In this document: one piece after another, positions 24,907-35,587 of the stretch
Position numbering within the stretch: position 1 is the stretch's first letter
Layout: each line of letters opens with the position of its first letter
Assembly: GCF_000023145.1 (NCBI RefSeq)
Contig: NC_012704.1
Location: 1,054,001 to 1,118,000 of the forward strand
Origin: Corynebacterium kroppenstedtii DSM 44385
GTDB taxonomy: Bacteria > Actinomycetota > Actinomycetes > Mycobacteriales > Mycobacteriaceae
Direction of reading: 5' to 3'
Length of the DNA: 64,000 nucleotides
Notes under the pieces: model-generated
What the model saw: only the letters and a program-made list of their open reading frames with translations
Told to the model about the DNA's origin: nothing
Databases searched by the model: none
Made by a program: the position numbers and the translations under genes

Positions 24907-25182
24907 TTAGGCGGGATGCTTCTTTTCGTCCTTGGACTCCACCGTCACCGTTGGCTGAGGCGTGTCGGTTGACGATACTGAGGTGATCTCATCAGTCTTG
25001 GTCGATGCGGCCGAGGTCTTCTCTGCCTCTGCGCCATCGTTCTTCATTTCTGAGACTTCAGATTTGAAGATGCGCATGGAACGACCAACTGAACGCGCAG
25101 CGTCAGGAAGTTTCTTCCATCCAAAGAGGACGAGTATGACGACTGCGATGAGAACGAGTTCTGGAAACCCTAGGTTAGCCAT
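24907..25182 (-). CDS. tatA: Sec-independent protein translocase subunit TatA
   Basis: The 91-residue protein opens with [27 protein letters not shown]: a single membrane helix, the FG hinge and an amphipathic helix [20 protein letters not shown], followed by an acidic/Thr/Ser-rich tail. This is the pore-forming TatA type. The ATG at 25182 has AAGGTG upstream; the GTG at 25191 is too close to that site. It lies between pafBC and tatC, the conserved actinobacterial order. Confidence 0.95.
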   Translation of the reverse strand: MANLGFPELVLIAVVILVLFGWKKLPDAARSVGRSMRIFKSEVSEMKNDGAEAEKTSAASTKTDEITSVSSTDTPQPTVTVESKDEKKHPA

Positions 25183-25266
25183 GGTGTACACCTTACGACG
25201 TGTCGGTGAGTAACGCAGAAGCCACCCCCGCAGCTTTGTCGATGCGCGGGCGCGACTGGACGGTGC

Positions 25267-27351
25267 CTAACGATACCGGAGTAATCCGTTTTCTGCACGG
25301 TCTCTGACGGAATCGCGCAGGTCCGTGGGCTCAAGGGGAATGATCGATCCCCCGTGCCTAAGTATGAAGCTGTGAATCCACTCGGGACGCCCGGGGACGT
25401 CGATAATAAGCCCGCCTTTGAATTCGGACACAGGCCATACATGTTCATAGTCGACAACCCATCGCGCCTCAGGTGCGACCCACACTCGAGCCCAATGCGG
25501 GCTTTCCCGAAAACCGAAGGGGTCAAGCGGATTAAGGGTGGAGCGTAATCGGTCCAGCTTTTTAGCACTCAGTGTCGACGGTTCCCGTTGCTCCAGTGAT
25601 TGGATTCGGTCGATGCGGAAGTGTCGGATCCTCTTGTCTTGAGCTTGGGCCTCGCCCGTGGACTGGTTGTCCCCCGCGTCTGCGTGGTCGTGCGCGCCAG
25701 TCAGGGATAGTCCTCGGAGATAGCTCACTCCATCGACGACCATAATCGAGAGCGGATCGACGAGACGTGGTGTTGCCTCCGCATCACCGAGGGAATCGGC
25801 ATACGCGATGGCGATGGTTGTGCGCGTGTTTACAGCGTCGGCAAGGTCGTTGACCAGCGAATTTCCACCGCCTTGTGTTGCGCGGGCAATGGCGTCGGCA
25901 TGATTGCCGGCCATCGTTCTTAGCTTGTCTTCGGTGCGATGAATGACGTCGGCGTCGGCAATCCCCGGAATAGAGTCAATAGTCTCCAACGCCATGAGGA
26001 CCGCGCTGGCCTCTTCCATAGTGAGCCCCACCGGCGCGGTCAGGCCTTGATCCGCCCACAACGAGATGTGCCGGGGATCGGCGTCGATGTCGATCAAGTC
26101 CCCGCTGGATAATCCAGGGAGGCCACAGAACGTGAGTGTGGTGATATCGTTTTTCAGCTGTGTCGGCGACATCGTCAGGTCATGCGCTGCTTCAAAGAGA
26201 GTGACCCCGGGATGCTGCCGAAGATAAGGAACGATCGTGAGGAGACGTAATAGTTCCGTGTGGTGCTGATCCGCAATACTCACCGCAGCTGGCGCGTCGA
26301 CGGAATGGTCGGTCTCGTCGAGCGCGGGCACACTCGACGGTGGCGTCCACTCGGCGGAGCTTTTTATCCCCGTGATCAGGGATTTCAATTGGTTCGCGAT
26401 GGTGACCCGGTAGTCTTGAGGCTCCTCGATCACGATTTCCGGTGTTTCTGCGAGGGCACACGACCGCAACTGCCCCGCGTCATCATCACTAATGACCCAG
26501 CGCGTGTCAGTGCGTTTCTCCGGATGAAGGTTGTGAGAGCGCAAAAGCTCAATAATTCGCCCGCTGTTATCTGGTGACACGCTGATCACAGCGTGCGTAG
26601 ATTGACCACCACCATCACGGTGAAGCTGTGACCGGACGAGCTCACTAGGAGCAATGGCTGCCCGTTGATCAGTGTGAGTAGCCGGGGTGTCGGTTTCCTG
26701 AATGGAGTTAATTCGAGCGAGCCGGAAGCTACGTGGCTTCTCGCGGTCACGGTCAAAGCAGGCGAGGTACCACCGTCCACTCTCAGGAACGAGTGCCCAA
26801 GGCTCAACAGTGCGCAGCGAGGGCTCGTCTTCGATCGACGGATAGTACAGGAAATTAACGACGGTTGACTCCGTGATAGCCCGCAGTAACGTGGAAAAAT
26901 CAGGCCCCGTGAGGTCGGTACTGTCCGGTACGCCATGTATCGGGGCTACTGTCCCGAGTGATCCCGCCGCCGAAAGTTTGACCCAGGCCCGTCGCCCCAA
27001 TGCGGCAAGGTCCCCGGATAGAGCGAATTGGCTGGCGAGGGCGATGACTCCCATCTCGTCTTGAGTGAAGTGGACGTCGACAGTTTGGGTGAAGTCCATC
27101 AGATAACCGTCATCGGTGGCGTCGATATCGAACCCGAGATCACGGAGTTGGGCAATGTCGCGGTTGAGCTTCCGCCGGCACGATTCCGGTGATCCATCCT
27201 CATAACCGCTGACATGCTCGATAAGCCACTTACCATTGAGAGGCTGGGAGGAATCCTTGAGTGCCAGCACAAGGTTGATGAGCCGCTCGTAGGTGGCTTG
27301 GTTGCGTCGGGACGTCGAGCTGGTCTGAGAGCGGTCACTCGGTGGAGTCAT
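25267..27351 (-). CDS. pafBC: Fused PafBC transcriptional regulator (two WYL proteins in one chain)
   Basis: The 694-residue protein contains two tandem copies of the wHTH-WYL-WCX architecture. The PafB-like half (about 1-335) starts with RNQATYERLINLVLALKD and RKLNRDIAQLRDLGFDI and has its WYL motif around residues 180-230 (VEPWALVPESGRWYLACFD). The PafC-like half (about 360-694) starts with ELLRLLTIVPYLRQHPGVTLFEAA and has VDPLSIMVVDGVSYLRGL. In mycobacteria PafB and PafC are separate proteins that form a dimer activating the LexA/RecA-independent DNA damage response. A natural fusion is known from Arthrobacter. It follows pafA by 18 bp. Confidence 0.93.
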   Translation of the reverse strand: MTPPSDRSQTSSTSRRNQATYERLINLVLALKDSSQPLNGKWLIEHVSGYEDGSPESCRRKLNRDIAQLRDLGFDIDATDDGYLMDFTQTVDVHFTQDEMGVIALASQFALSGDLAALGRRAWVKLSAAGSLGTVAPIHGVPDSTDLTGPDFSTLLRAITESTVVNFLYYPSIEDEPSLRTVEPWALVPESGRWYLACFDRDREKPRSFRLARINSIQETDTPATHTDQRAAIAPSELVRSQLHRDGGGQSTHAVISVSPDNSGRIIELLRSHNLHPEKRTDTRWVISDDDAGQLRSCALAETPEIVIEEPQDYRVTIANQLKSLITGIKSSAEWTPPSSVPALDETDHSVDAPAAVSIADQHHTELLRLLTIVPYLRQHPGVTLFEAAHDLTMSPTQLKNDITTLTFCGLPGLSSGDLIDIDADPRHISLWADQGLTAPVGLTMEEASAVLMALETIDSIPGIADADVIHRTEDKLRTMAGNHADAIARATQGGGNSLVNDLADAVNTRTTIAIAYADSLGDAEATPRLVDPLSIMVVDGVSYLRGLSLTGAHDHADAGDNQSTGEAQAQDKRIRHFRIDRIQSLEQREPSTLSAKKLDRLRSTLNPLDPFGFRESPHWARVWVAPEARWVVDYEHVWPVSEFKGGLIIDVPGRPEWIHSFILRHGGSIIPLEPTDLRDSVRDRAENGLLRYR

Positions 27352-27369
27352 GGCTAATCGCCTCGTACC

Positions 27370-28803
27370 TTATCGGTCAAGAATCGAACTGATCATGTCA
27401 TCGGCCCGCGAATCGTGCGCGGCAAAGGGGTCGAGGAGCGCAATGTCGTGGGGCTCTGGGCGGTTAATTTTCAGCCGCGTCCAATCGACAGATACATCGG
27501 CATCGTTCTCCTGAGCAACACGGAGAAAATCTCCCCGCATTTTCGCTCGTGTGGTCTGCGGCGGTGTATCAGCCGCATCGGTGATAGATGAATCCGCACC
27601 GTCCAGCCACCGCGAGACACGGCCGCGCTCTTCAAGAGTCCGGAAAATACCTTTACCAGGCCGGATATCGTGATACGCGTAGTCGATCTGTTGCAGTTTC
27701 GGATGGGTAAGGTCCCAGCCGAACTTGTCCTGGTATCGGTCGATAATGTTCTTCTTGATCACCCAGTCAATATCCGCCTCAATCGACGAGGTGTCCCCAG
27801 AATCAATGGCCGCGAGCACTTTCTTCCACAAGTCGACGACGCGCTGCATGTCGGCATTGGGTGTGCCATGCTGCTCCTCGGGGCGCTCGTCCAGCCACTG
27901 CTGAGCTTTCTCAGCGAAAGCCTGCTGGATCTCAAGAGCGCAGCTTATCCGTCCCGACCGAAGCGGAACTTCTGCCCGTCCGGTGAGATCACGACTGATA
28001 TCGCGAATAGTTTTTGATGGGTTGGCGATTTCCCACTCGTCGAAAGAGCAACCAGCTTCAAGCATCTCGAGGACGAGGAGCGCTGACCCGATTTTAAGAG
28101 CAGCAGTTGTCTCCGACATGGACGAGTCCCCGACGATGACGTGGAGACGTCGGTACATTTCGGAATCAGCGTGAGGCTCATCGCGGGTATTGATGATGGG
28201 GCGTGAACGGGTTGTCGCCGACGACACCCCTTCCCACACGTGGTCAGCACGCTGGCTCAGCTGATACACAGGGGTGGTGTCCCCGTCGGAAAACCGCGAA
28301 TGAGGCCGCGCAATGTGCCCGGCGCCGCAGATTAATTGCCGAGTAATGAGGAACGGGATGAACTCCTGCCCCAGCTTCTTCAGAAGAATCGCCCGGCCCA
28401 CAAGGTAATTTTCGTGACACCCGTATGAATTCCCGAGCGAATCGGTGTTGTTCTTCATTAGATGGACCGTGCCCTCAATGTGTTGGTCGGCGAGGGCGTG
28501 TTCTGCCTGGTCAGCGAGCCGGTTAAGCGTTACTTCCCCAGCCCGATCATAGATGAGCAGTTGATTGAGGCTGTCGCACTCAGGAGTGGCGTACTCAGGG
28601 TGCGAACCGACGTCGAGATATAGGCGCCCGCCGTTGAGCGTGTAGATGTTGGAGCTACGGAAGCGGTCGACGATCGGTCGAAATAGCTGACGCGCAATGT
28701 CGTCGGGAGCGACTGCTTGTGCTCCGTCATGGGTACAGGTAATCCCGAATTCGGTTTCGATTCCCATGATTCGGCGGGTGAAAACGGCTTTGTCAGCGCT
28801 CAC
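27370..28803 (-). CDS. pafA: Pup-protein ligase PafA
   Basis: The 477-residue glutamine-synthetase-like ligase couples the C-terminal glutamate of Pup to lysines of target proteins. It has the N-terminal ATP-binding [15 protein letters not shown], the catalytic-Asp strand [21 protein letters not shown], and [19 protein letters not shown], as expected. Its start overlaps the stop of pup by 4 bp (28800-28803), leaving no room for the proteasome genes prcB/prcA that separate the two in mycobacteria. Confidence 0.97.
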   Translation of the reverse strand: MSADKAVFTRRIMGIETEFGITCTHDGAQAVAPDDIARQLFRPIVDRFRSSNIYTLNGGRLYLDVGSHPEYATPECDSLNQLLIYDRAGEVTLNRLADQAEHALADQHIEGTVHLMKNNTDSLGNSYGCHENYLVGRAILLKKLGQEFIPFLITRQLICGAGHIARPHSRFSDGDTTPVYQLSQRADHVWEGVSSATTRSRPIINTRDEPHADSEMYRRLHVIVGDSSMSETTAALKIGSALLVLEMLEAGCSFDEWEIANPSKTIRDISRDLTGRAEVPLRSGRISCALEIQQAFAEKAQQWLDERPEEQHGTPNADMQRVVDLWKKVLAAIDSGDTSSIEADIDWVIKKNIIDRYQDKFGWDLTHPKLQQIDYAYHDIRPGKGIFRTLEERGRVSRWLDGADSSITDAADTPPQTTRAKMRGDFLRVAQENDADVSVDWTRLKINRPEPHDIALLDPFAAHDSRADDMISSILDR

Positions 28804-28988
28804 TGTCCACCCTTTTGAACGTAGGAACGAACGAATTCTTCTGCGTTCGATTCCAGTAATCCGTCGATTTCGTCAAGAAGGTCGTCGGCACCTTGTTTCC
28901 TAATCTGTGACTGGCCGGCGGCGTTCTCGGGTTCATCGGCGTTGTCGTCGCCGGGCTTGGAGCCGTGAATCTGCGATGATTTTTCCAT
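28800..28988 (-). CDS. pup: Prokaryotic ubiquitin-like protein Pup
   Basis: The 62-residue, highly acidic, mostly disordered protein has the conserved helix [28 protein letters not shown] (in two pieces: [18 protein letters not shown] and [10 protein letters not shown]). It ends in Gly-Gly-Gln, so Dop must deamidate the last residue to Glu before PafA can use it. An AAGG site lies 10 nt before the ATG. It is co-translated with pafA. Confidence 0.97.
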   Translation of the reverse strand: MEKSSQIHGSKPGDDNADEPENAAGQSQIRKQGADDLLDEIDGLLESNAEEFVRSYVQKGGQ

Positions 28989-29105
28989 GCTTAAAAGCCT
29001 TCTTAAGTGTTCTCACTATGTGTGATTCATTGTAATCTGACGATCTCAGTGCCCGTTATAACCTTATCGCGTATGAGTGGTCTAGAACTGCCTATGACTC
29101 ACAGA

Positions 29106-30668
29106 TTATGGACTCGGGAGCGGCGTGACATCGCAGACACCTGACGACGTGAGATAACGCGTCACATCATCGACGCTCTTTGCGCTCTCAGTGATGTCGT
29201 AGGTCGCGGTGGCGTTGGCGGCCGTCGGTGAGCTCAGCTCGATCCGTTGCGGGTGAGTTGGCGTGACGATGAGATTATCCCAGTTCGCCGCGATAACCTC
29301 ACTGGAAAAACGGTCCACCAATCGTCCTCTGAGCCAAGCCCGTGTATCGGTGGGCGGCGTGTCGATCGCTGCCGTCACATCGTCGGGGTCAACGAGTGTC
29401 CGGATCTTCCCCCGTCGAACCAGGGCGTAATAAAGCCCCTTCTCAGGATCACAATCGCTGTATTGCAAATCAATGAGGGCCAGCCGAGGATCATCCCACT
29501 CCCCTGTCCCGCGCTGTCGAAAACCATCGAGCAGCGCATATTTCGCCGTCCAATCGAGACGATCAGCCGTCGACAAGGGGTCGGACTCTAAGTCATCAAG
29601 GATCTCGCCCCAGACTTCTATCACTTTCTTTTCGACGTCGCTCAGGCTGATGACCCCGCGATCAGCGGCATCGATCACCCGATCCCGGTAGATACGCTGA
29701 ATGTCGATGGCTGTGCGCTCAGTCTTTCGATCCTCCCCGCGCAGGGTCGCCGTACACGTGAGGTCGCGTGAGACGCGATAGACATCGTCGACCGGTGATT
29801 CGAGGGCGAGGTCAGAGAAATCAACCCCGGCTTCGATGGCGTCGAGAACAAGTGACGTGGTGCCAACCTTGAGGAACTGTGAATACTCGGACAGGTTGGC
29901 GTCCCCAATGATGACGTGGAGGCGTTTCCATTCGTCGGCATTGGAGTGGGGCTCATCGCGGGTGTTGATGATGCCCCGGTTCAGCGTGGTCTCGAGCGAT
30001 ACCTTGGTTTCGATGTAGTCAGCACGCTGCGAAATTTGGAATCCGGCAGTATCCCCCTGCTGCCCAAGGCCGACGCGACCAGCTCCAGTCATAATCTGGC
30101 GCGTCACGAAGAAAGGGATCAGTCCTTGTTCAATCGTGGCCATATCCGTGTCGCGGCGATACAGGTAGTTCTCATGGGTTCCGTATGAGGCACCCTTGCC
30201 ATCCACATTGTTCTTGTATGTCTTGAGATCCCAATGCTCCTGATCTTGCCCGATGCCGGCCTGCGTAGCAGCACGCGCAGCCCGGTGCATAATGATCTCT
30301 CCGGCTTTATCCCAGATCACCGCCGACAACGCATCTGTGACCTCGGGGGATGAATACTCCGGGTGGGCGTGATCCACATAGAACCGTGCGCCATTGCGAA
30401 GGATGATATTGGCCGCTCCCATGGCATTGGGTTCCAACACGGGCGCGTGATTCATAGCGTATCGGCGAAGATCGAATCCGCGCGCGTCACGAAGAGGCGA
30501 TTCAGGCTCATAATCCCAGCGCGTCCGCCGAGCACCCAGCCCCAGCGCGTCGGCATACGACATAACAGCGGCCGTCGATGTCAAAATAGGGCTGACTGCG
30601 GGGTTCTCGGGGCACGAAATCCCGAATTCGGTTTCTGTCCCTATCACTCTGGGTTGGTTATGAAGCAT
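29106..30668 (-). CDS. dop: Pup deamidase/depupylase Dop
   Basis: The 520-residue PafA homologue has VIGTETEFGISCPENP at the N-terminus, the Dop-specific loop region GLGARRTRWDYEPESPLRD around residues 43-62, and the strand GARFYVDHAHPEYSSPEVTD with the catalytic Asp. It converts Pup-GGQ to Pup-GGE and also removes Pup from tagged proteins. Its start lies within the last 11 bp of the mpa gene. A 117-bp spacer separates it from pup. Confidence 0.97.
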   Translation of the reverse strand: MLHNQPRVIGTETEFGISCPENPAVSPILTSTAAVMSYADALGLGARRTRWDYEPESPLRDARGFDLRRYAMNHAPVLEPNAMGAANIILRNGARFYVDHAHPEYSSPEVTDALSAVIWDKAGEIIMHRAARAATQAGIGQDQEHWDLKTYKNNVDGKGASYGTHENYLYRRDTDMATIEQGLIPFFVTRQIMTGAGRVGLGQQGDTAGFQISQRADYIETKVSLETTLNRGIINTRDEPHSNADEWKRLHVIIGDANLSEYSQFLKVGTTSLVLDAIEAGVDFSDLALESPVDDVYRVSRDLTCTATLRGEDRKTERTAIDIQRIYRDRVIDAADRGVISLSDVEKKVIEVWGEILDDLESDPLSTADRLDWTAKYALLDGFRQRGTGEWDDPRLALIDLQYSDCDPEKGLYYALVRRGKIRTLVDPDDVTAAIDTPPTDTRAWLRGRLVDRFSSEVIAANWDNLIVTPTHPQRIELSSPTAANATATYDITESAKSVDDVTRYLTSSGVCDVTPLPSP

Positions 30669-32376
30669 CGGTATGTCCTTTGCCCGAATCGGTACCTTCT
30701 GGCTCGGTCGCCTCTGTCTCGGTTGTGGTCTTCCGGTTATGGTGCGCCACCGTTACCTCTGTGACACGCTGGCCTGTCCGCCCCGAGATCCGTGCCCATT
30801 CGTCGGGATTAGCGGTGTTGGGGAGATCATCATTTTCAGCGAACTCCTGGTCAACTGCCGTTCTGACATCCTCGAGCGAGACACCATGATTATCAGGCTG
30901 CCCCGACGCTAACGCTCGTTTCAGCGCATTCTTCTTTGCACGGTCGACGATATTGGCAATCATCGCGCCAGAGGCGAAGTCACGGTAATAGAGCACCTCG
31001 CGGCTACCATCCACGAAAGTGAGCTCAACAAATTCATTATCCGAGTGCTGCGCATACATTCGACTACTGAGCTCATCGATCAGCGCAGCCACAGCAGCAT
31101 GCCGGTCTCCAGTTTCCTCAACCAGGGCCGGATCCAGCGGAAGCGTATCCACAAGATACAGCTCTGCGATTTCCCGCGCCGATTTTTCATCGGGACGCTC
31201 AACGCGGATCTTCACATCCAATCGACCCGGCCGAAGAATAGCCGGATCGATCATTTCCTCACGGTTAGAGGCACCAATAACAATGACATTGCGCAAGTCC
31301 TCAACCCCGTCGATTTCAGACAGAAGCTGTGGAACAACGGTGTTTTCCAGGTCGGAGGAAATACCCGAGCCACGAGTCCTAAAGATCGCATCCATTTCAT
31401 CGAAGAACACGATGACCGGCCGCCCGTCCTCAGCAATCGATCGAGCACGGTCGAAAATCTGCCGAATCTGCCGCTCCGTTTCGCCCACAAACTTATTGAG
31501 CAGCTCCGGACCCTTAATGTTCAGGAAGTAACTCTCTCCTCCACTCCCCATTTTTTCCGCTAACGAATGGGCCACAGCCTTGGCAATCAACGTTTTTCCG
31601 CAGCCAGGCGGGCCATAAAGCAAGACACCCTTCGGCGGCTGAAGATCAAACTTACGATACAAGTCAGGATGAGTGAAGGGCAGCTCAACAGCGTCATGAA
31701 TCATCTCAATTTGGTTATGCAGACCCCCAATGTCCTCATAGGACACCTCGGGGATCTCTTCCAAAATAAGATTTTCGACGTCGGCCTTCGGGATGGATTC
31801 GAAGGCGTAGCCCGCCCGGTAATCAACGAGGACCTGATCCCCCGCGCCGACGTTCTTCTGCGACCACAACTCGTAGAGTGGCGCCGCAATCTTGAGGACG
31901 CGCAAATCGCCCATCGTATCGGCGACGACGACCCTCGAGCCGCCGGGGAGAAACTCCTTAACTACAGCGATATCGCCGAAATCGCTGAAACCACAATGCT
32001 CGACGACTTCCTGCCCCTCCCCGAGCCGAACAAGCGCGCCGGGCGTTAACTGCGAGGTATCCACCCCGGGAGCAACCACTAAACGCATCCGTCGATTAGA
32101 CGTAAAAACTTCGGCGGAGTGCCCACCGGGATTGAGTTCGAGGAGAGTGCCGTACGTACTCGGCGGATCGGACAATGCCCGGATTTGTTCATTAAGAGCG
32201 TCTAATTTGTCGCGTGATGCCTTCAGCATCTCGACGAGTTTGGCGTTTCGTGTACCTAAAGTCCGATTGGCTAATTGTAATTCTTTCAGCGACGGGGTCG
32301 CGTCATTATTGTTGCCCTTTCGCGAGGTACTCGATGCCGTGCTGTGGGATGAGGTTTGTTGTGAAGCTGTCGTCAT
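30658..32376 (-). CDS. mpa: Pup-dependent AAA+ ATPase Mpa/ARC (no proteasome-docking tail)
   Basis: The 572-residue ring ATPase has an N-terminal coiled coil (residues ~20-65) that binds Pup, two OB-type subdomains, and an AAA+ module with GVLLYGPPGCGKTLIAKAVA (~255), FFDEMDAIF (~325), sensor region VIGASNREEMIDPAILRPGR and the arginine finger. In proteasome-bearing actinobacteria the chain ends in GQYL, which opens the 20S gate. Here it ends in Thr-Glu-Pro-rich sequence ...DSGKGHTDAS with no GQYL. This agrees with the missing prcBA and implies unfolding without degradation, or a different partner. The start at 32376 follows TAGACT by 7 nt. Confidence 0.96.
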   Translation of the reverse strand: MTTASQQTSSHSTASSTSRKGNNNDATPSLKELQLANRTLGTRNAKLVEMLKASRDKLDALNEQIRALSDPPSTYGTLLELNPGGHSAEVFTSNRRMRLVVAPGVDTSQLTPGALVRLGEGQEVVEHCGFSDFGDIAVVKEFLPGGSRVVVADTMGDLRVLKIAAPLYELWSQKNVGAGDQVLVDYRAGYAFESIPKADVENLILEEIPEVSYEDIGGLHNQIEMIHDAVELPFTHPDLYRKFDLQPPKGVLLYGPPGCGKTLIAKAVAHSLAEKMGSGGESYFLNIKGPELLNKFVGETERQIRQIFDRARSIAEDGRPVIVFFDEMDAIFRTRGSGISSDLENTVVPQLLSEIDGVEDLRNVIVIGASNREEMIDPAILRPGRLDVKIRVERPDEKSAREIAELYLVDTLPLDPALVEETGDRHAAVAALIDELSSRMYAQHSDNEFVELTFVDGSREVLYYRDFASGAMIANIVDRAKKNALKRALASGQPDNHGVSLEDVRTAVDQEFAENDDLPNTANPDEWARISGRTGQRVTEVTVAHHNRKTTTETEATEPEGTDSGKGHTDAS

Positions 32377-32383
32377 AACTACC

Positions 32384-32389
32384 AGTCTA
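32384..32389 (-). promoter_or_regulatory. -10 box of mpa-dop-pup-pafA (leaderless)
   Basis: TAGACT on the minus strand, 7 nt, then the mpa ATG. This is the likely head of the pupylation operon. Confidence 0.5.
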
Positions 32390-32528
32390 CAAAGACGATC
32401 AAGCTCCATACCGGTGTCGGTTCTAACCTCTTTGAGGACGAATGCTAAGCCCAGGCTCACCTGGATTGATGACCTCGTCATCCACCCTCATCGCGTGCCA
32501 TTTTCCGAGACAGATACCTCTGAGATAA

Positions 32529-33365
<837 letters not shown>

Positions 33366-33465
33366 TTACCAAGCTCCTTCACGAAAAGAAATAACGGTTG
33401 TGTTAGCAGTCTCACGGTAGCTCACGGATAGTCTACGGGGTGCATGGGTGACGACGGTCATGCGC

Positions 33466-33471
33466 TAGGGT
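33466..33471 (+). promoter_or_regulatory. -10 box of the RecB-like nuclease gene (leaderless)
   Basis: TAGGGT is followed by 8 nt and the ATG at 33480, which is also where family similarity begins. Confidence 0.4.
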
Positions 33472-33479
33472 CATGGATC

Positions 33480-34292
33480 ATGAGTGCTCGACGTCGTATG
33501 GCTTTATCCCCTTCCCGGGCAGGAGATTACCGGCAGTGCCCTCTGCTGTACCGGTATCGTGCCATTGATCGGCTTCCTGAGCCGAAGACGATTGCGCAGG
33601 TCAAGGGGACTTTAGTGCATGCCGTGCTAGAGAATATGTACGGTCAGCCACGTCCAGAGCGCACGTATCCCAAAGCCACCAAAATGCTCAAACCGCAGTG
33701 GGCGCTCATGGTTGAGAAAGATCCGGATCTGCGGGAGCTTGTTCCTGAGGACAAGCTCCTCCCCTTCTTGGTCGAATGCCGGTCTCTCTTGAAGGGGTAC
33801 TTCGCTATGGAAAATCCCGAAAACTTCGACGCTGACGAGTGCGAAATGTTGGTGGACACCACGCTGCCTAATGGCGTTCCCGTACGAGGGTTCATTGACC
33901 GTGTCGATGTCGCTCCGACGGGAGAAATCCGCGTGGTCGATTACAAAACTGGCAAGAAACCCATCCCGCGTTTTAGCCAGCAGGCAGTGTTTCAAATGCG
34001 GTTTTATGCGCTTGTGTACTGGCGTTTATTCAATATCATCCCGACGCAACTGCGCCTCATGTATCTCAAGGTGATGGATTCGATGTACCTGGCTCCCTCC
34101 CAAGTCGAGCTGGAGTACTTCGAACGGGACGTTGGCGACCTGTGGTCGAAAATTACCCGCGATGGCAAGACTGGCCGGTTTCTGCCTAAAGAATCCAAAC
34201 TGTGCGATTGGTGCTCTTTTCAGTCTCTTTGTCCCGCCAAAGGTGGAACGGAACTGCCCTATCCGGGGTGGCCTGACAACGCACGGAACTAG
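33480..34292 (+). CDS. RecB-family PD-(D/E)XK exonuclease with Fe-S-type cysteines
   Basis: The 270-residue protein has the PDDEXK_1 fold: LSPSRAGDYRQCPLLYRYR at the N-terminus, GTLVHAVLENM, GFIDRVDVAPTGEIRVVDYKTGK (metal-binding Asp and the D-Y-K triad), and a C-terminal KLCDWCSFQSLCPAKGG. One Cys near residue 18 plus three at the C-terminus match the 4Fe-4S staple seen in AddB/Cas4-like nucleases. The same gene stands next to trmI in mycobacteria. Role in DNA repair is inferred. The frame is open 36 bp upstream. Confidence 0.88.
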   Translation: MSARRRMALSPSRAGDYRQCPLLYRYRAIDRLPEPKTIAQVKGTLVHAVLENMYGQPRPERTYPKATKMLKPQWALMVEKDPDLRELVPEDKLLPFLVECRSLLKGYFAMENPENFDADECEMLVDTTLPNGVPVRGFIDRVDVAPTGEIRVVDYKTGKKPIPRFSQQAVFQMRFYALVYWRLFNIIPTQLRLMYLKVMDSMYLAPSQVELEYFERDVGDLWSKITRDGKTGRFLPKESKLCDWCSFQSLCPAKGGTELPYPGWPDNARN

Positions 34293-34337
34293 CATCCCGC
34301 GGTGTGCGTGTGATCACCGAGCCACATAGGCGCGTTT

Positions 34338-35192
34338 TTACCGAGTAAGGCGGGCAATACGAATATCCGTTGCCAAAATTGCTTCAGCGCCCAATGCCGA
34401 TAACCGGTCCATAAGCTGGTTTGCGTCTTTGCGCGGAGCCATCGCGCGGACAGCGACCCAGTCGTCGTCGGCAAGTGGTGAAACAGTGGGCGCAGATAAG
34501 CCAGGTGTGAGCTTGGTAGCCTCAGCCAGAAGCGACTTCGGGCAGTTGTAATCAATCATGAGGTAATTCTTCGCGTGCAGAATGCCCTCAATCCGTCGCA
34601 ACAGGATCTGGTGTTCATCGGTGACCGGCTGATTGTGCCGGCCGACAATGATCGCCTCGGACGTGCAAATCACGTCCCCGAACGGCGACAACCCCTGTTG
34701 ACGCAACGTCCGTCCCGTCGAGACAACATCGGCGATGATGTCAGCTACGCCGAGACGAATAGAAATCTCGACTGCCCCATCCAACCGGATAACGTCGGCC
34801 TGGATGCCCCGCTTTGCGAGGTCAGCACTGACCAAATGTGGGTAACTCGTCGCAATGCGCTTTCCCTCAATCTTGTTGAGATTCCACTCCTCATTCTCGG
34901 GTGCCGCGTAGCGGAAGGTCGACGCACCGAAACCAAGAGCGAGGAGTTCATCTACCCCGTTCGCAGCAGAATCCGCAGCTAAGTCGCGGCCGGTAATTCC
35001 CAAGTCAAGGTGACCTTTAGCGACGTAGATCGCGATATCTTTGGGGCGGAGGAAGAAAAACTCCACGTCATTTTGCTCATCCCATGACGTGAGGTCTTTG
35101 GAGTCTCGGCGCATCCTGTAGCCCGCCTCCTCCAAAATGTGGGTAGCAGTCTGAGACAGAGAACCCTTGTTAGGAACGGCGACGCGAAGCAT
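34338..35192 (-). CDS. hisG: ATP phosphoribosyltransferase HisG
   Basis: The 284-residue long-form enzyme opens with [20 protein letters not shown] and has [39 protein letters not shown] and a C-terminal ACT-like HisG_C domain ([17 protein letters not shown]..) that binds histidine for feedback inhibition. It catalyses the first step of histidine synthesis. An AGGAG site lies 9 nt before the ATG. It is the last gene of HAD-hisE-hisG. Confidence 0.96.
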   Translation of the reverse strand: MLRVAVPNKGSLSQTATHILEEAGYRMRRDSKDLTSWDEQNDVEFFFLRPKDIAIYVAKGHLDLGITGRDLAADSAANGVDELLALGFGASTFRYAAPENEEWNLNKIEGKRIATSYPHLVSADLAKRGIQADVIRLDGAVEISIRLGVADIIADVVSTGRTLRQQGLSPFGDVICTSEAIIVGRHNQPVTDEHQILLRRIEGILHAKNYLMIDYNCPKSLLAEATKLTPGLSAPTVSPLADDDWVAVRAMAPRKDANQLMDRLSALGAEAILATDIRIARLTR

Positions 35193-35282
35193 GGAATAAA
35201 ACTCCTGAAGGCAAGAAAGAGAAGATGGACAATGGGGCGAACCGGGGGCGCTGTGGTTGCTGAATAGCTGTACGTAGAAGGA

Positions 35283-35555
35283 CTACAGATACCGGTAAAT
35301 ATCGTCCAGGGACAGACCACGTTTAACAGCGACAACCTGTAGCCAATAGAGCAATTGGCTGATTTCCTCGGACAGTTCCTCGTCTGACTGATATTCAGCG
35401 GCTAACCATACTTCGCCTGCTTCCTCGACAACTTTCTTCCCAAGGAAGTGGAGGCCCTTGTCCAAGGCTTCAACAGTTCCTGAGTCTTCGGGGCGCTGTT
35501 GTGCGCGGTCGGTGATTTCAGCGAAAAGCTCATCAAAATTCTTCACAGTCGTCAT
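35283..35555 (-). CDS. hisE: Phosphoribosyl-ATP pyrophosphatase HisE
   Basis: The 90-residue all-helical enzyme has [40 protein letters not shown] (the E-x-x-E metal site) and [22 protein letters not shown], typical of HisE. It hydrolyses phosphoribosyl-ATP to phosphoribosyl-AMP, the step after HisG. The start at 35555 agrees with homologues; the frame stays open to 35603 and would overlap the HAD gene. Confidence 0.95.
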   Translation of the reverse strand: MTTVKNFDELFAEITDRAQQRPEDSGTVEALDKGLHFLGKKVVEEAGEVWLAAEYQSDEELSEEISQLLYWLQVVAVKRGLSLDDIYRYL

Positions 35556-35587
35556 TCTTTCATATGCTCGTCGTGGCGTATGCACAT

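Noticed and set aside
28804..29105. Hidden 20S proteasome genes between dop, pup and pafA
   Set aside because: The 117-bp dop-pup spacer and the 4-bp pup-pafA overlap leave no room, and no alternate frame there encodes anything like PrcA or PrcB.
33480..34292. Cas4 nuclease
   Set aside because: It shares the PD-(D/E)XK core and Cys staple, but it lies beside trmI in the conserved actinobacterial order with no CRISPR context; a RecB-family housekeeping exonuclease fits better.
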